From Calothrix sp. CSU_2_0 (lineage in GTDB: Bacteria; Cyanobacteriota; Cyanobacteriia; Cyanobacteriales; Nostocaceae), in the NCBI GenBank assembly GCA_012034595.1, contig JAAUPE010000054.1, positions 1 to 40,917 on the forward strand: a stretch of DNA of 40,917 bases, in the 5' to 3' direction. A program made the position numbers and the translations under genes. Position 1 is the stretch's first letter; each line of letters opens with the position of its first letter. Below, one piece after another: positions 7,934 through 17,247 of the stretch. The notes beneath the pieces are model-generated. The model saw only the letters and a program-made list of their open reading frames with translations. It searched no databases and was not told where the DNA came from.

Positions 7934-8611
7934 GTGAAAAATCATACTGAGAAGCAAGAATCACTTTTAAGTAAAATTTTTAGCCAAGCTAGAGACGAAT
8001 CATTATTATTGCAACGTCGGGATTTAAATGGATACGATTTAAGTGGAATCGATTTGAGTGGAATGGATTTAAGTGGTGTTAATCTAGTTGGTTCAGATTT
8101 AAGCAGAGCAAATTTACAAGGTTGTATACTCGCAGGTGCAAATTTAAGTGGTGCAAATCTTTCCCAGGCTAATTTACAAGAAGCTTATCTCTATGAAACA
8201 TGTTTGTGCGAAGTTAATTTAACTGGTGCAAACTTAGCTAGAGTTAACTTATGTGGTGCTTTTTTATGGCGAGCTAAATTAAATCAGGCGAATTTATGGG
8301 AAACTTCATTATGTGGTACTGATTTAAGAAAAGCAGATTTGAGTGGAGCAAAGCTAATTGAAGCATCGCTGATTGAAGCTATTCTAATTAAAGCTAATTT
8401 TACAGGGGCAAATTTAAGCGGTGCAAATCTTTTTGAAGCGAATTTACACAAAGCTAATTTAACTAATGCTGATTTAACTTGGGCAAATTTGAGTACAGCG
8501 AATTTATTTGAAGCAAATCTCCACCAAGCCAACTTACGGAATGCAATCTTAACTGACACAATTATGCCAGATGGAGAAATCCATCAACCTCAGATAGTTT
8601 TCTGGGGATGA
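7934..8611 (+). CDS. Pentapeptide-repeat protein
   Basis: A 225-residue protein made almost entirely of A-(N/D)-L-x-x pentapeptides from about residue 35 to 208, which fold into a right-handed quadrilateral beta-helix. The N-terminal 30 residues are a charged cap with no signal peptide, and the C-terminus ends in a short IVFWG tail. The start is a GTG at 7934; the only nearby ATG (7929) is out of frame, and GTAGGT lies about nine bases upstream. Such proteins are abundant in cyanobacteria and mostly of unknown function. Some relatives protect gyrase, but nothing here points to that role. Confidence 0.92.
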   Translation: MKNHTEKQESLLSKIFSQARDESLLLQRRDLNGYDLSGIDLSGMDLSGVNLVGSDLSRANLQGCILAGANLSGANLSQANLQEAYLYETCLCEVNLTGANLARVNLCGAFLWRAKLNQANLWETSLCGTDLRKADLSGAKLIEASLIEAILIKANFTGANLSGANLFEANLHKANLTNADLTWANLSTANLFEANLHQANLRNAILTDTIMPDGEIHQPQIVFWG

Positions 8612-8621
8612 GGGGAAAGAA

Positions 8622-8660
8622 ATTAGGAGTGAGGAGTTAGGAATTAGGAGTGAGGAGTTG
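8622..8660. repeat. Heptamer repeats (TTAGGAG/TGAGGAG)
   Basis: Five to six seven-base units of the same TTAGGAG/TGAGGAG type as at the window start. They lie between the convergent ends of the pentapeptide gene and fraE. Confidence 0.85.
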
Positions 8661-8674
8661 GTCAATAGTCTATT

Positions 8675-9454
8675 TTAGAATTCACGTTTTGAGAAAATAA
8701 GAATCGCGATCGCAAGTAACATTGCGCTGTAAAGTAACCCATAACCTGCGTTAGAGAGTAGTGCAACTGAACCGGGTAATGCTTTCATCCCGTAAACTGC
8801 CTGGTTTTTTAAATCCAAACGGGATAAGTCGGGTAGTACAAGAAAAAGCCCTCTAGTAATGCGCTCAATGCTGGGATTCTGACTGAGATTGCCTAACTTG
8901 AGTAAATCCTGACTAATATTACCCATCAAATACACACCAAACGTCAAAGCTGTTGCCAGTAACGAACTGGTAAAAACACCCAAAGTAATTGCCACAGCAG
9001 CGATTAAACAAAGCTGTAAAATCAAAAATAAAGATGCGATCGCAATACTGGAAATTGAATAGGATACCTTGGCAATTTGCATAAATCCTAAAAAAATACC
9101 AGTCATTGTCACAATCAGGAATGCTAAAACTGCCGCTAATCCAATAAATTTACCAGTGATAAATTCAGCACGACTGACAGGTTTGGCAATTAACATCAAA
9201 ATTGTACGTTTTTCGATTTCCTTATTCACCAAACTTGTACCGACAAATATTGCCACAATCGTACCTAGCGCACTCATTGCCGCTAAACCAAAATCGGGAA
9301 ACATTTTCGCTTCCGTAGATGCTGCTAACTCTGGCAATAAACGCATCGTTACCGCCAAAATTAAAGCATAAACACCGATAATATATAAAATGCGATCGCG
9401 CACTACTTCTTTAAATACATTACTTGCGAGTACAAAAGGTCTACTTAAGTTCAT
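8675..9454 (-). CDS. fraE: Filament integrity protein FraE, ABC-2 type permease
   Basis: A 259-residue protein with about six membrane spans and the ABC-2 permease layout: an amphipathic N-terminus (RPFVLASNVFKEVVRDR), a first span, then EIEKRTILMLIAKPVSRAEF before the second cluster of spans. In Anabaena fraE is the third gene of fraC-fraD-fraE and is needed for filament integrity and heterocyst maturation. The assignment rests on family type plus exact operon order: fraC and fraD lie upstream on the same strand, with about 100 bases between genes. No ATPase gene is adjacent, so its ABC partner is elsewhere. Confidence 0.88.
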   Translation of the reverse strand: MNLSRPFVLASNVFKEVVRDRILYIIGVYALILAVTMRLLPELAASTEAKMFPDFGLAAMSALGTIVAIFVGTSLVNKEIEKRTILMLIAKPVSRAEFITGKFIGLAAVLAFLIVTMTGIFLGFMQIAKVSYSISSIAIASLFLILQLCLIAAVAITLGVFTSSLLATALTFGVYLMGNISQDLLKLGNLSQNPSIERITRGLFLVLPDLSRLDLKNQAVYGMKALPGSVALLSNAGYGLLYSAMLLAIAILIFSKREF

Positions 9455-9556
9455 ACTTGTCTAAAATTAATAATTACTGCTATTTGGGTATGGGGCATAA
9501 AAAATATCACAATAAATATAGCAACTCAATTTCCCTTATCTTCCTCCCTCCAAAAA

Positions 9557-10663
9557 CTACTGCTGGTTTGCTGGAGGAGAACCAGCGAAAAACTTCGGCA
9601 TCGGATCGCACTGAACTTCAGCAACGAGAATTTTTTCACCAGGTTTTTTAATATTTACTGTTCCTGCATCAGCTGCGATTGAAACTGGATCGATTTGGCA
9701 GGATTTACGCAAAAAATAGCCTTTAGAACTCGAACTCGGACCATTCCAAATACTTAATAAGTCTAATTGATATCCACCCCCTTTTTTGTTATATACCCTT
9801 GCGTCAACATTCCATAATTGCCATTCTTCAATTCTCTGTGGTTGTTGACCATTATCAACCTTTTTACCACTTTGTTTATCCAAGTTTTGAATTACCTCTT
9901 GCCCCAAAGCATTTACCCTTCCCCTGACATTTCCGGCAGCATCTTTTCTCAGAGGTGCTTCAATTAACCAACGTTCAGTTTCTTCTACCCAAAGTCTATT
10001 ATCTAATTGTTCTTGAACTCTTGGTTGTAAGCGATTTAAAATTAAAACACCATTTTCAGGAAGTTTTTTTCGTGCTTCAGTTCTCACGACAAAAGTGCTA
10101 CGGCTAATATCATCAGCTTGAATACTAGGATATTGTTTAACCCATCGATCGATAGTGAAGTAAAGTTGCAACCAACAGCTTAATATTAAACTACAAGCAA
10201 CTAAAACAATAATTCTTTGGCGTATTTCTGCTTTTGGAAGTTGACGTTTAACATCAATTCCACTACCTTCAAAAAATTCTGGAATTGCCGTCAGCATAGC
10301 TGATATTGAGGGCCATAAAACAATAGTTCTTGTTGTTAGCACATCTTGCTCATGTCCAAAGGCAAAAACGCTAATCAAAAAGCCAGTTATCACTGCCCCA
10401 ATTGGCATATTTGTACCGGGAACAAGTAAGGGTTGATCGGTTGTATACCAAGATGTCCCAGCAATTAAAAAGAACCATCCAAAAAAGGCAATTATATTCT
10501 TGATAGGTGGTTCAGACAGCGATGACATTATCCAAGAAAAAAGACTTAGATAAATGAGTGTTTGCCAAGAGTATGCACTAGGGGGAATAAAAATTCTACG
10601 GACACGCTCGTAAACAAATTCAATAATACCAAACAGACCAAATAAATCTCTTACTATTTGCAT
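9557..10663 (-). CDS. fraD: Filament integrity protein FraD, septal junction protein
   Basis: A 368-residue membrane protein. Residues 1-180 hold about five hydrophobic segments. The rest is a soluble domain, predicted periplasmic, beginning with the Arg-rich RTEARKKLPENG helix and ending with the Cys-containing CQIDP and VQCDPMPK segments. It has the length and layout of FraD (DUF5357 family), which localises to the septa of Anabaena filaments and is part of the plug of the septal junctions used for cell-to-cell transfer. An AGGA element lies just before its ATG. It lies between fraC and fraE, all minus strand, which fits one operon. Confidence 0.9.
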   Translation of the reverse strand: MQIVRDLFGLFGIIEFVYERVRRIFIPPSAYSWQTLIYLSLFSWIMSSLSEPPIKNIIAFFGWFFLIAGTSWYTTDQPLLVPGTNMPIGAVITGFLISVFAFGHEQDVLTTRTIVLWPSISAMLTAIPEFFEGSGIDVKRQLPKAEIRQRIIVLVACSLILSCWLQLYFTIDRWVKQYPSIQADDISRSTFVVRTEARKKLPENGVLILNRLQPRVQEQLDNRLWVEETERWLIEAPLRKDAAGNVRGRVNALGQEVIQNLDKQSGKKVDNGQQPQRIEEWQLWNVDARVYNKKGGGYQLDLLSIWNGPSSSSKGYFLRKSCQIDPVSIAADAGTVNIKKPGEKILVAEVQCDPMPKFFAGSPPANQQ

Positions 10664-10784
10664 ATTTCCTGGTGATTAGTTATGAGTTGGTAGTAGTTGG
10701 TTGATAGTTAATCATTAATGTATTTTCCATTCCGGACTACAAATTAAAAATTATCCATAACCGATGAAAATTAAGCATTAATTC

Positions 10785-11354
10785 TTAGCTATTCGCCCGA
10801 ATTATACGCAGCAAGATAATAATACTAATCAGACTATAACTCAAAGAATTGGCAATCAACATCGTCGTTAACAAATTAGTATTTTGCAACCTCAATTTAC
10901 CCATGCGGCGTGATGTTTTACGAGTAGAAGATTGTTCCTCAGATTGAGGCTGAGGTGCTTTACTAACATCTCGTAAAGAAAGCAATGCCAGCTTTAGCAA
11001 GGCAAATTTAATTAAAAAAGTTGCAAAGAAAATAATAAAAGCAGTTATAAAAACTAAGCCGCGAATACTCGGATTAAACTGGTCAAAAAATACGACATTA
11101 ATTAAATCTGACTTTAATTGTACTGGTAAAATTGGCTCAATTAGAAAAAATATCAGCCATCCAAGTGCCCCTGAAAATAGATTGATACCGATTGAATAAA
11201 AGATACTAGTACGTTTGTCAAATTTGAGCCTAATTGCCAGAATATAAGCTTCAACCGGGATTGTAACTGTAAAAAATAAAAAATTGAACAAGATTGCTCC
11301 CAGTGGAAATACTGGGGCTAAGTCAAAAAAGGGAAAACCTGGTAAATCAAACAT
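10785..11354 (-). CDS. fraC: Filament integrity protein FraC
   Basis: A 189-residue protein with three to four hydrophobic segments (about 14-42, 50-75, 98-126 and a final one near 165-184). A charged linker (QPQSEEQSSTRKTSRRMGK, about 136-154) precedes the last segment. Start motif FDLPGFPFFDLAP and overall layout match FraC of heterocystous cyanobacteria, where it locates to septa and is needed for long filaments and intercellular molecular exchange. It is the first gene of the fraCDE operon; its promoter should lie in the 440-base spacer upstream. Identity is from family recognition supported by synteny. Confidence 0.9.
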   Translation of the reverse strand: MFDLPGFPFFDLAPVFPLGAILFNFLFFTVTIPVEAYILAIRLKFDKRTSIFYSIGINLFSGALGWLIFFLIEPILPVQLKSDLINVVFFDQFNPSIRGLVFITAFIIFFATFLIKFALLKLALLSLRDVSKAPQPQSEEQSSTRKTSRRMGKLRLQNTNLLTTMLIANSLSYSLISIIILLRIIRANS

Positions 11355-11793
11355 ACGACTGTTGGGTGTATAACTTGAGAAAGTATAGCTGCACTGTCGT
11401 GACTTTTGGGGTAAATTATCTCATTCTTCCAACTTTTTGAGGTTGTTTGATGGGTAATTTGCCCCATAAATTAACATTGAAAAGAGTGAACTACCTACAC
11501 TGTCCTTTCGTTACAGTGTGAGCATTCTTGCTGTTTCAGGTAAATTAGACTCTCAAAGCCGCTAAGAAAGCAATTTGCAAATAATCTACCATTCTCAAGC
11601 CATATCTTAGGTATAAAGTCAGGGATTATATTAGTTGATGCAAGTAACCATAAGCCAAACTTAATCCCATAATCAACTTTTGGCACAGCCTAAGATTGTA
11701 TAAAATTTATTACCAACAATTCAAGACTTTCTCTTCCCGATAGTACAAAAGCTTCGGTAAGATATAAAACGCCACGTTACAGCTTTTGGGAAG
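11355..11793. other. Divergent spacer upstream of fraC and the CobA-like gene
   Basis: A stretch of 439 bases without a convincing gene. It must hold the promoters of the fra operon (minus strand) and of the P-loop gene (plus strand). A perfect seven-base inverted repeat ACACTGT/ACAGTGT lies at 11497-11503 and 11513-11519. I saw no clear cobalamin riboswitch and no canonical NtcA site. Confidence 0.6.
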
Positions 11794-12930
11794 ATGACAA
11801 GGAACGGCATCGGTATTCGCACAGCACAAGTGCGTCAACAAAGGGTGACAGGGCAAATCCACGTTTATGATGGTGCGGGCAAAGGCAAGTCTCAAGCTGC
11901 CTTAGGTGTGGTTTTGCGCTCGATTGGTCTAGGTATTAATACACCAAACAATTCTAACCGTGTCTTGTTGCTACGGTTCCTTAAGGGACCGGAACGGGAT
12001 TACGATGAAGATGGCGCGATCGCAGCTCTCCAAAGCGGCTTTCCCCACCTAATCGACCAGGTTCGTACCGGGAGGGATGAATTTTTTGGAGTTGAAGATA
12101 TCATTAGTTTCGATCGCGAAGAAGCAGCACGGGGTTGGAATGTTGCCAAAGGTGCGATCGCTTCTGGTTTGTACTCAGTTGTAGTTTTGGATGAAATTAA
12201 CCCCATCCTCGATTTAGGTTTACTTGAGGTTGATGAAGTCGTCAAAACTCTTAAATCTAAACCCCACGAATTAGAAATAATTGCCACAGGAAGAGCTGCA
12301 CCACAACAACTACTCGATATTGCCGATTTACATTCGGAAATGAAGCCTCACCATCACGAAGCTGCGGAACTTCACGGAATTGAAGGTATTGAAATTTATA
12401 CGGGTGCAGGCAAAGGAAAATCTACAAGTGCTTTAGGAAAAGCATTACAAGCAATCGGTCGCGGTATAAACCATCCAGGTTCCACCCGCGTATTAATAAT
12501 GCAATGGCTCAAAGGAGGAAGCGGTTACACCGAAGATGCCGCGATCGCAGCTTTACAGCAATCCTACCCTGAAGTTGTAGACCACCAACGCTGCGGGCGT
12601 GACGCGATCGTCTGGCGAAACTCCCGTCAAGAACTCGATTACGTCGAAGCCGAACGGGGTTGGGAAATTGCCAAAACTGCGATCGCTTCAGGATTATACA
12701 AAACCATTATCCTCGACGAACTCAACCCCACAGTCGATTTGGAGCTATTGCCTGTGGAACCTATCGTCCAGGCTCTACTCCGCAAACCCCGCGATACAGA
12801 AGTTATTATCACAGGTCGTTGTCAAAACCAACCTGCATACTTCGATTTAGCGACAATACATTCCGAAGTTTACTGTCACAAACATTACGCTAACCAAGGC
12901 GTTGAACTCAAGCGCGGTGTGGATTATTAA
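11794..12930 (+). CDS. Tandem CobA/BtuR-like P-loop protein (putative cob(I)alamin adenosyltransferase)
   Basis: A 378-residue protein composed of two homologous halves. Each half has a P-loop (GAGKGKS at 27-33 and 204-210), a (R/Q)-(F/W)-LKG segment, EDAAIAALQ or EDGAIAALQ, the AERGWEIAK or AARGWNVAK helix, and the Walker-B-like VLDEINP or ILDELNP followed by a TGR-ending strand. This is the CobA/BtuR/CobO fold, which adenosylates the corrin cobalt. Family members are normally about 200 residues and act as dimers, so this chain looks like a fused dimer. The halves have diverged, for example ATGRAAP against ITGRCQN. No cobalamin gene is adjacent. Function as an adenosyltransferase is inferred. 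Confidence 0.85.
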   Translation: MTRNGIGIRTAQVRQQRVTGQIHVYDGAGKGKSQAALGVVLRSIGLGINTPNNSNRVLLLRFLKGPERDYDEDGAIAALQSGFPHLIDQVRTGRDEFFGVEDIISFDREEAARGWNVAKGAIASGLYSVVVLDEINPILDLGLLEVDEVVKTLKSKPHELEIIATGRAAPQQLLDIADLHSEMKPHHHEAAELHGIEGIEIYTGAGKGKSTSALGKALQAIGRGINHPGSTRVLIMQWLKGGSGYTEDAAIAALQQSYPEVVDHQRCGRDAIVWRNSRQELDYVEAERGWEIAKTAIASGLYKTIILDELNPTVDLELLPVEPIVQALLRKPRDTEVIITGRCQNQPAYFDLATIHSEVYCHKHYANQGVELKRGVDY

Positions 12931-13085
12931 ACTGGTAACTAGATTTCTAGTTATTAATTGTTAATTTTTCCCCAGATTTTTATCAAAAGAATAGCAAAGG
13001 TTGCAAACTAAAATTCTAGAGGCTGTGTAAATATGAAATCTAAGATTTGGATTGTGTAGGGTTAATTTTGAGGAGAGCGATCGCG

Positions 13086-13511
13086 GTGCTAAAAAATATT
13101 TTGGTAGCTCTGGACGATTCGGATATTTCAGAACGTGTGATGGAAAGCGTGCTGAAGCTGATTTTACCCAGCGATGGTAAAGTGATTCTCTGTCACGTAT
13201 TTCCCACATCAACTTCCGAGATGGAACACCCAGCAGACCGTCCATACTCCGAATCATCAGCCATTTCATATTTACAAGTCGAGAAGCAGTTACAATTATA
13301 CCAGGCTGAGTTGCCTGTTGATAGCCATCTTGAACTTGTAAATGGCGACCCTGCGGAAGAGATTATTCGTCTGGCTAATATCCACAAGGCTGATTTGATT
13401 GTAATTGGTAGTCGTGGTTTAACTGGGATGACGCGAATTGTCCAAGGTTCGGTTAGCAGTCAAGTTGTTGAAGAAGCGCATTGTTCCGTTTTGGTTGTCA
13501 AACCAGGATAG
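13086..13511 (+). CDS. Universal stress protein, UspA family
   Basis: A 141-residue single-domain Usp protein. It begins KNILVALDDSDIS and has the late ATP-binding signature G-x2-G-x9-G-S in GSRGLTGMTRIVQGSVS, followed by the terminal strand CSVLVVKP. These are the residues of ATP-binding Usp proteins. The GTG at 13086 is chosen because GAGGAG lies 11 bases before it and the product then starts exactly at the first beta strand; the frame also stays open to a TTG at 13047. The family helps cells survive starvation and oxidative or other stress. The gene stands alone. Confidence 0.9.
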   Translation: MLKNILVALDDSDISERVMESVLKLILPSDGKVILCHVFPTSTSEMEHPADRPYSESSAISYLQVEKQLQLYQAELPVDSHLELVNGDPAEEIIRLANIHKADLIVIGSRGLTGMTRIVQGSVSSQVVEEAHCSVLVVKPG

Positions 13512-13580
13512 AAAGAAAAAATTAAGCCCTGAATTAAAGATTTTAATAAATACCTGAAGAAATATTTTGATAATTCCATG

Positions 13581-13623
13581 CGATCGCATTAAGTCCAAGT
13601 ACTACAAATGTGCGATCGTTTTA
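13581..13623 (+). terminator. Hairpin built from two HIP1-type sites
   Basis: CGATCGCA (13581-13588) pairs with TGCGATCG (13611-13618) across a 22-base loop and is followed by TTTTATT. It lies about 70 bases after the stress-protein gene and could terminate it. Confidence 0.4.
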
Positions 13624-13737
13624 TTCTGCCTCCTGATTCCTTTTCTGGATATCAGCAAAATATACCTAGATACGCCAAAGTTAGTTTATGAAAAAATGAC
13701 TAATACGAAAATGTAAAACTTAAAATTTAGTATTAAT

Positions 13738-14049
13738 TTAGCTAATAATTTGCCGACAACTAGATTCACAATTACGCTGACTACGAATGCAACCGAATTC
13801 TGCAAATCTTTGACTATGTTTGTATACTGTTGGAAATGCCAGTAAATATAAGGGGATTTTGGTTAATCTCCAAATTAATCTGCCGAAAGAATGGAGAATA
13901 TCCCAAGCTTCAGCAATACTTGGTTCTTCAAAAAATTCATCAACTTCATTTTTAAAAGCTTGCCATTGGGAATTTATTGTTGGTGGATGGCATTTGTCAT
14001 ATGCTGCCATCCCCGTATTATAATTTTCAATTATTTTGATAATAGACAT
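13738..14049 (-). CDS. Conserved hypothetical small protein
   Basis: A 103-residue protein resembling a family I have seen in cyanobacteria but cannot name. An acidic patch EVDEFFEEPSIAEAWD gives an ExxE...ExxD pattern (Glu35, Glu38, Glu47, Asp50) that recalls the metal-binding helices of MazG-like pyrophosphohydrolases, with a shorter spacing. It is followed by LHSFGRLIWRL, a hydrophobic stretch, and a Cys-rich end (CIRSQRNCESSC). No signal peptide is visible. It stands alone on the minus strand between the stress-protein and aminopeptidase genes. The MazG link is only a pattern resemblance. Confidence 0.65.
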   Translation of the reverse strand: MSIIKIIENYNTGMAAYDKCHPPTINSQWQAFKNEVDEFFEEPSIAEAWDILHSFGRLIWRLTKIPLYLLAFPTVYKHSQRFAEFGCIRSQRNCESSCRQIIS

Positions 14050-14366
14050 ATAACTCTAGTTTAATTTATAGCGTTTCCCAATCAAGTTAAATACAACCCA
14101 CCCCAGAGCAGGAAAAGCTATAGTGAATTTTTAATTTTATCTAAATTTTAATATATACTTTTTCTTCAAATTCACACTATTGCAATTTAGTTAAATCGGA
14201 TTCTGCTATTTGTCTTACAATTACAAATAACTTAAAAGAAGCTAAAAATCATTTCCTTCAAAACTATATTAACAAACACCAATAAATAATGGGTGGGAAT
14301 ACCCCACCCTACAAATAATACAATCTATGGATATGTATTTGAGAGGCTTGATTAACTAAAAATCCG
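14050..14366. other. Intergenic region with GGGTGGG palindrome
   Basis: A stretch of 317 AT-rich bases without a gene. At 14291-14309 GGGTGGG pairs with CCCACCC around AATAC and is followed by TAC, a second copy of the palindrome at 1991. It lies beyond the 3' end of pepA (minus strand) and may act as its terminator. Confidence 0.6.
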
Positions 14367-15842
14367 TTAACTCAAGACCCAATTCACTAAAGTACGGACA
14401 CCATAACCAGTCGCCCCCGGATTATTTATACCATTCTCCTTGTCAGTCCAAACTGGTCCCGCAACATCAAGATGTGCCCAAGCTGGGGTATCCTTGACGA
14501 ATTGCTTCAGGAATAGGGACGCAGTAATCGAACCACCTGCACGTGGTCCAGTATTTTTCATGTCGGCAATCCCAGACTTTAAACCTTCAAAATACTTGTC
14601 TTCCATCGGTAATCGCCAAATTTTCTCACCTGCGGTTTCTGCGGCTGTTTCTAGCTGCTTTGCCAAGTCGTCATTAGGTGTAAATAATCCAGCAATATCT
14701 TCACCCAAAGCTACCACGCAAGCACCTGTCAGCGTCGCTAAATCAACGATCGCTTCCACACCCAATTTATCGGCATAAACTAAAGCATCAGCCAGGGTTA
14801 AACGCCCTTCAGCATCAGTATTGTTAACTTCGATAGTTTTGCCATTCGATGCCGTCAGAATGTCTCCTGGGTGCATTGCTCGACCGCTAATCATGTTTTC
14901 CGTCACGGCAGAAATAAAATGTACTTCCACATCAGGTTTAAGTTGGGCGATCGCTTTAGCTGCACCTAATGTTGCGGCAGCACCACCCATGTCAATTTTC
15001 ATGGTTTCGATACCACTTCCCGCACCTTTGATATTTAGACCACCGGAGTCAAAAGTTAAACCTTTACCAACGATCGCAATTTTTCGACGGGGTGTTCCTG
15101 CGGGTTTGTAGATGAGGTGGATAAATTTTGGTGGTATTTCCGATGCTTGAGCAACACCCAAAAAAGCACCCATACCGAGTTTTTCGCAATCTGCCTGCTC
15201 TAATATGTGCAGTTGCAAACCGTGGTCATTAGCAATGGCTTGGGCTGTTTCTGCCATTGTAATCGGTGTTAAGGAGTTAGCTGGTGCTGCGACCAATTGA
15301 CGAGCCAAAATTACCCCGGAAGCCACTTGATTTGCGCGGGTAATTGCTGCTTCCTGTCCGGATAAACCGAGTAAATCGACTGTTTCTAGCTGTGTTGGTT
15401 TCTCTTCGGGTTCCGATTTAAACCGGGTATCTTGGTAAAGAGCCAGTTGTACACCTTCTGCGATCGCTTGGGCAGTGGCAGCAGTATCATTATTGGCGAT
15501 GGGCAGGCTAATACCGAGAGTTTTGCACTTTTGTTTTTTTGCTAACCTGGCAGCAGTTGCCGCAGCACGTCGCAGAGTTTCGATTTTGAGTGCGTCGGGT
15601 TTACCCAAACCAACCAAAATAACTTTGCGGATTGGACTACCTACTCCCACACGGGTAACTGCAACGCTACCGAGTTTACCTTTAAATTCTTCTTCGGCGA
15701 TTAATTCTTTTAATACACCAGCGAATTTTAGATCCAGAGTCGCTAAATCGCCAGTTATTTCTGTAGCATCTTCAAATAATCCAACAGCTAAACCATCTCC
15801 AGACCATTCTAAGAGAGAGTTATTCGTTGCTCGAACTTCCAT
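14367..15842 (-). CDS. pepA: Leucyl aminopeptidase, M17 family (PepA)
   Basis: A two-zinc cytosolic aminopeptidase that removes N-terminal residues from peptides in protein turnover. With the start at 15842 it has 491 residues, the usual length. The catalytic domain shows [14 protein letters not shown] (Lys260, Asp265), MKIDMGG with Asp284, and NNTDAEGRL (Asp343, Glu345, Arg347), the metal and catalytic residues of the M17 family. The frame extends nine codons upstream to an ATG at 15869; MEVRATN is preferred because that is where related proteins start. Neither start has a clear ribosome binding site. It is monocistronic in this window. Confidence 0.94.
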   Translation of the reverse strand: MEVRATNNSLLEWSGDGLAVGLFEDATEITGDLATLDLKFAGVLKELIAEEEFKGKLGSVAVTRVGVGSPIRKVILVGLGKPDALKIETLRRAAATAARLAKKQKCKTLGISLPIANNDTAATAQAIAEGVQLALYQDTRFKSEPEEKPTQLETVDLLGLSGQEAAITRANQVASGVILARQLVAAPANSLTPITMAETAQAIANDHGLQLHILEQADCEKLGMGAFLGVAQASEIPPKFIHLIYKPAGTPRRKIAIVGKGLTFDSGGLNIKGAGSGIETMKIDMGGAAATLGAAKAIAQLKPDVEVHFISAVTENMISGRAMHPGDILTASNGKTIEVNNTDAEGRLTLADALVYADKLGVEAIVDLATLTGACVVALGEDIAGLFTPNDDLAKQLETAAETAGEKIWRLPMEDKYFEGLKSGIADMKNTGPRAGGSITASLFLKQFVKDTPAWAHLDVAGPVWTDKENGINNPGATGYGVRTLVNWVLS

Positions 15843-16083
15843 TTTTTTATATTGTGTCTCAACTAACATGTACCAGTATTGCTTAATTTTCCCTAGTTGT
15901 GGTTTTTAATTGGGTATATTGTTAGGGGCGAATTGAGATTGTAGAGGTAAATTTGATATTGTAATACCAATAAACGGACACAGAGAGAAGGTAAGACTGG
16001 TTCGCCAGCACATCTCAGCGAAGTGTCAAAACCAGAAATCCTGATATCCTTAAATTAAGGACACTTAGACTGAGGAAAAACTA

Positions 16084-16197
16084 ATGGCTGTAGACGAAAG
16101 TACATTAGATTTGGTAACTGGTGGAATTGCGATCGCGATTCTTCTTGGTGGGATGTTAATGATGTTTACCACTGTTTTTACAACCAAGAGTAGGTAA
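16084..16197 (+). CDS. 37-residue single-span membrane miniprotein
   Basis: A short frame starting with ATG at 16084 and preceded by GAGG about nine bases upstream. It encodes MAVDESTLDLVTGG, one hydrophobic span of about 19 residues (IAIAILLGGMLMMFTTVF) and the basic end TTKSR. A short acidic head, one span and a basic tail is the layout of small subunits of photosynthetic or NDH-1 complexes. It does not match PsbN, PetG, PetN, PetM, PsaI or PsaM as I know them. It lies alone between pepA and a membrane-protein gene on the opposite strand. The gene is plausible; a role in a complex is speculation. Confidence 0.55.
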   Translation: MAVDESTLDLVTGGIAIAILLGGMLMMFTTVFTTKSR

Positions 16198-16286
16198 AAT
16201 CTAAAAGTGTCAGGAATTTATGAGATCGCATTACTGTGTCGTTAAGTTATGCGAGATGAATCCTAACCCCCTGAATCCCGACTCTC

Positions 16287-16898
16287 CTACCAATGGTCCC
16301 ATTCAAACTCTGCCAGAAGCAACAAGCAAGACACCATTAATGTACCTGTAGCGAGAAATTGCCATGCGATAAAGTAGGGTAATAAAAAAATAGCGATCGC
16401 ATGTATTACCCCTGTAAAGAGAATAGTACGCGATCGCACTGCAAAACCAGTACATAAATATCCTAAAGCACTCAATCCTAACCACATAGGACAAAGATTT
16501 AATAGTATTTCTCCCCAACTAAATATAATTCCTAAGTTGGTCAAAATCACTCCTACCAACATCAAGAAAACCCAACAATAAAGCACCCATTCTACTTGCC
16601 TTCTTTTTACCCAATAGCTACTCCAATTCATCATTACAGTAGTTCCAATACAACTCAAAACAGACCATAACCCAGCTTGTAAACCCCAATTTAGAGGAAA
16701 AAATTGTGCTGTCACAAACATGGGAATCAATAATAAACCCCACAGAATAAATGCTTGATCGATACGAGTATAGTAAGTCGAATAAAGTTTAATATGTCCG
16801 ATGTACCAATTGACTTGCCACAATCCTTCTAAATCTTGAATATCTAAAGCTGCCCGTTTGCGTCGTAACGGGGGTACGGAATCGTTAAAGAAACTCAT
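16287..16898 (-). CDS. Hypothetical multi-pass membrane protein
   Basis: A 203-residue protein. An N-terminal cytoplasmic stretch (PPLRRKRAALDIQDLEG) leads into about six hydrophobic segments from residue 48 onward, with positive WVKRRQVEW and VRSRT loops between them. Trp residues are frequent. The family is not recognised and no transporter or enzyme motif is seen. The product must sit in the plasma or thylakoid membrane. Its 3' end faces the 37-residue miniprotein gene; upstream is a 1.3 kb gene-free interval. Confidence 0.75.
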   Translation of the reverse strand: MSFFNDSVPPLRRKRAALDIQDLEGLWQVNWYIGHIKLYSTYYTRIDQAFILWGLLLIPMFVTAQFFPLNWGLQAGLWSVLSCIGTTVMMNWSSYWVKRRQVEWVLYCWVFLMLVGVILTNLGIIFSWGEILLNLCPMWLGLSALGYLCTGFAVRSRTILFTGVIHAIAIFLLPYFIAWQFLATGTLMVSCLLLLAEFEWDHW

Positions 16899-17247
16899 AT
16901 TATTTGGTTTTTGCTGATTTTTAAGTTAATATTCAGTTTTTTAGTTAACAAGTGGTGACAATTGACCGTATTCTTGTGTTTACATGGCTTTATCTTGCTT
17001 TAGCAACATCTAATTATTAATCTGTCTTTAGTTGCGATTGTAGCTATTTTATATTCTGTCTGTCGTCAGAGATTCTGTTATTTTTTTTACAAAATATCTC
17101 AGAATAAATTCGTCCTTATGTCGGAGATTATGACCGAATTTTAGATTTTAGATTTTAGATTTTGAATTAAACATTCTGTTAGGTAAAATCTAAACAGGTC
17201 TCAAACCCCCGAATTAAAACGCGAGAATAAATCCAAAATCCGTCTTG

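Noticed and set aside
8284-8559. Open frame antisense to the pentapeptide-repeat gene
   Set aside because: Its Lys-Phe-Ala repeat is only the mirror of the A-N-L-x-x codon pattern on the coding strand.
11355-11793. Cobalamin riboswitch before the CobA-like gene
   Set aside because: No B12-box-like sequence or the expected multi-stem layout was seen.
11495-11895. Two short minus-strand frames (63 and 61 residues) in the spacer before the CobA-like gene
   Set aside because: No ribosome binding site or conserved pattern; one overlaps the start of the CobA-like gene on the other strand.
14440-15909. Several plus-strand frames opposite pepA
   Set aside because: They lie wholly opposite a clear M17 aminopeptidase and show no domain features.
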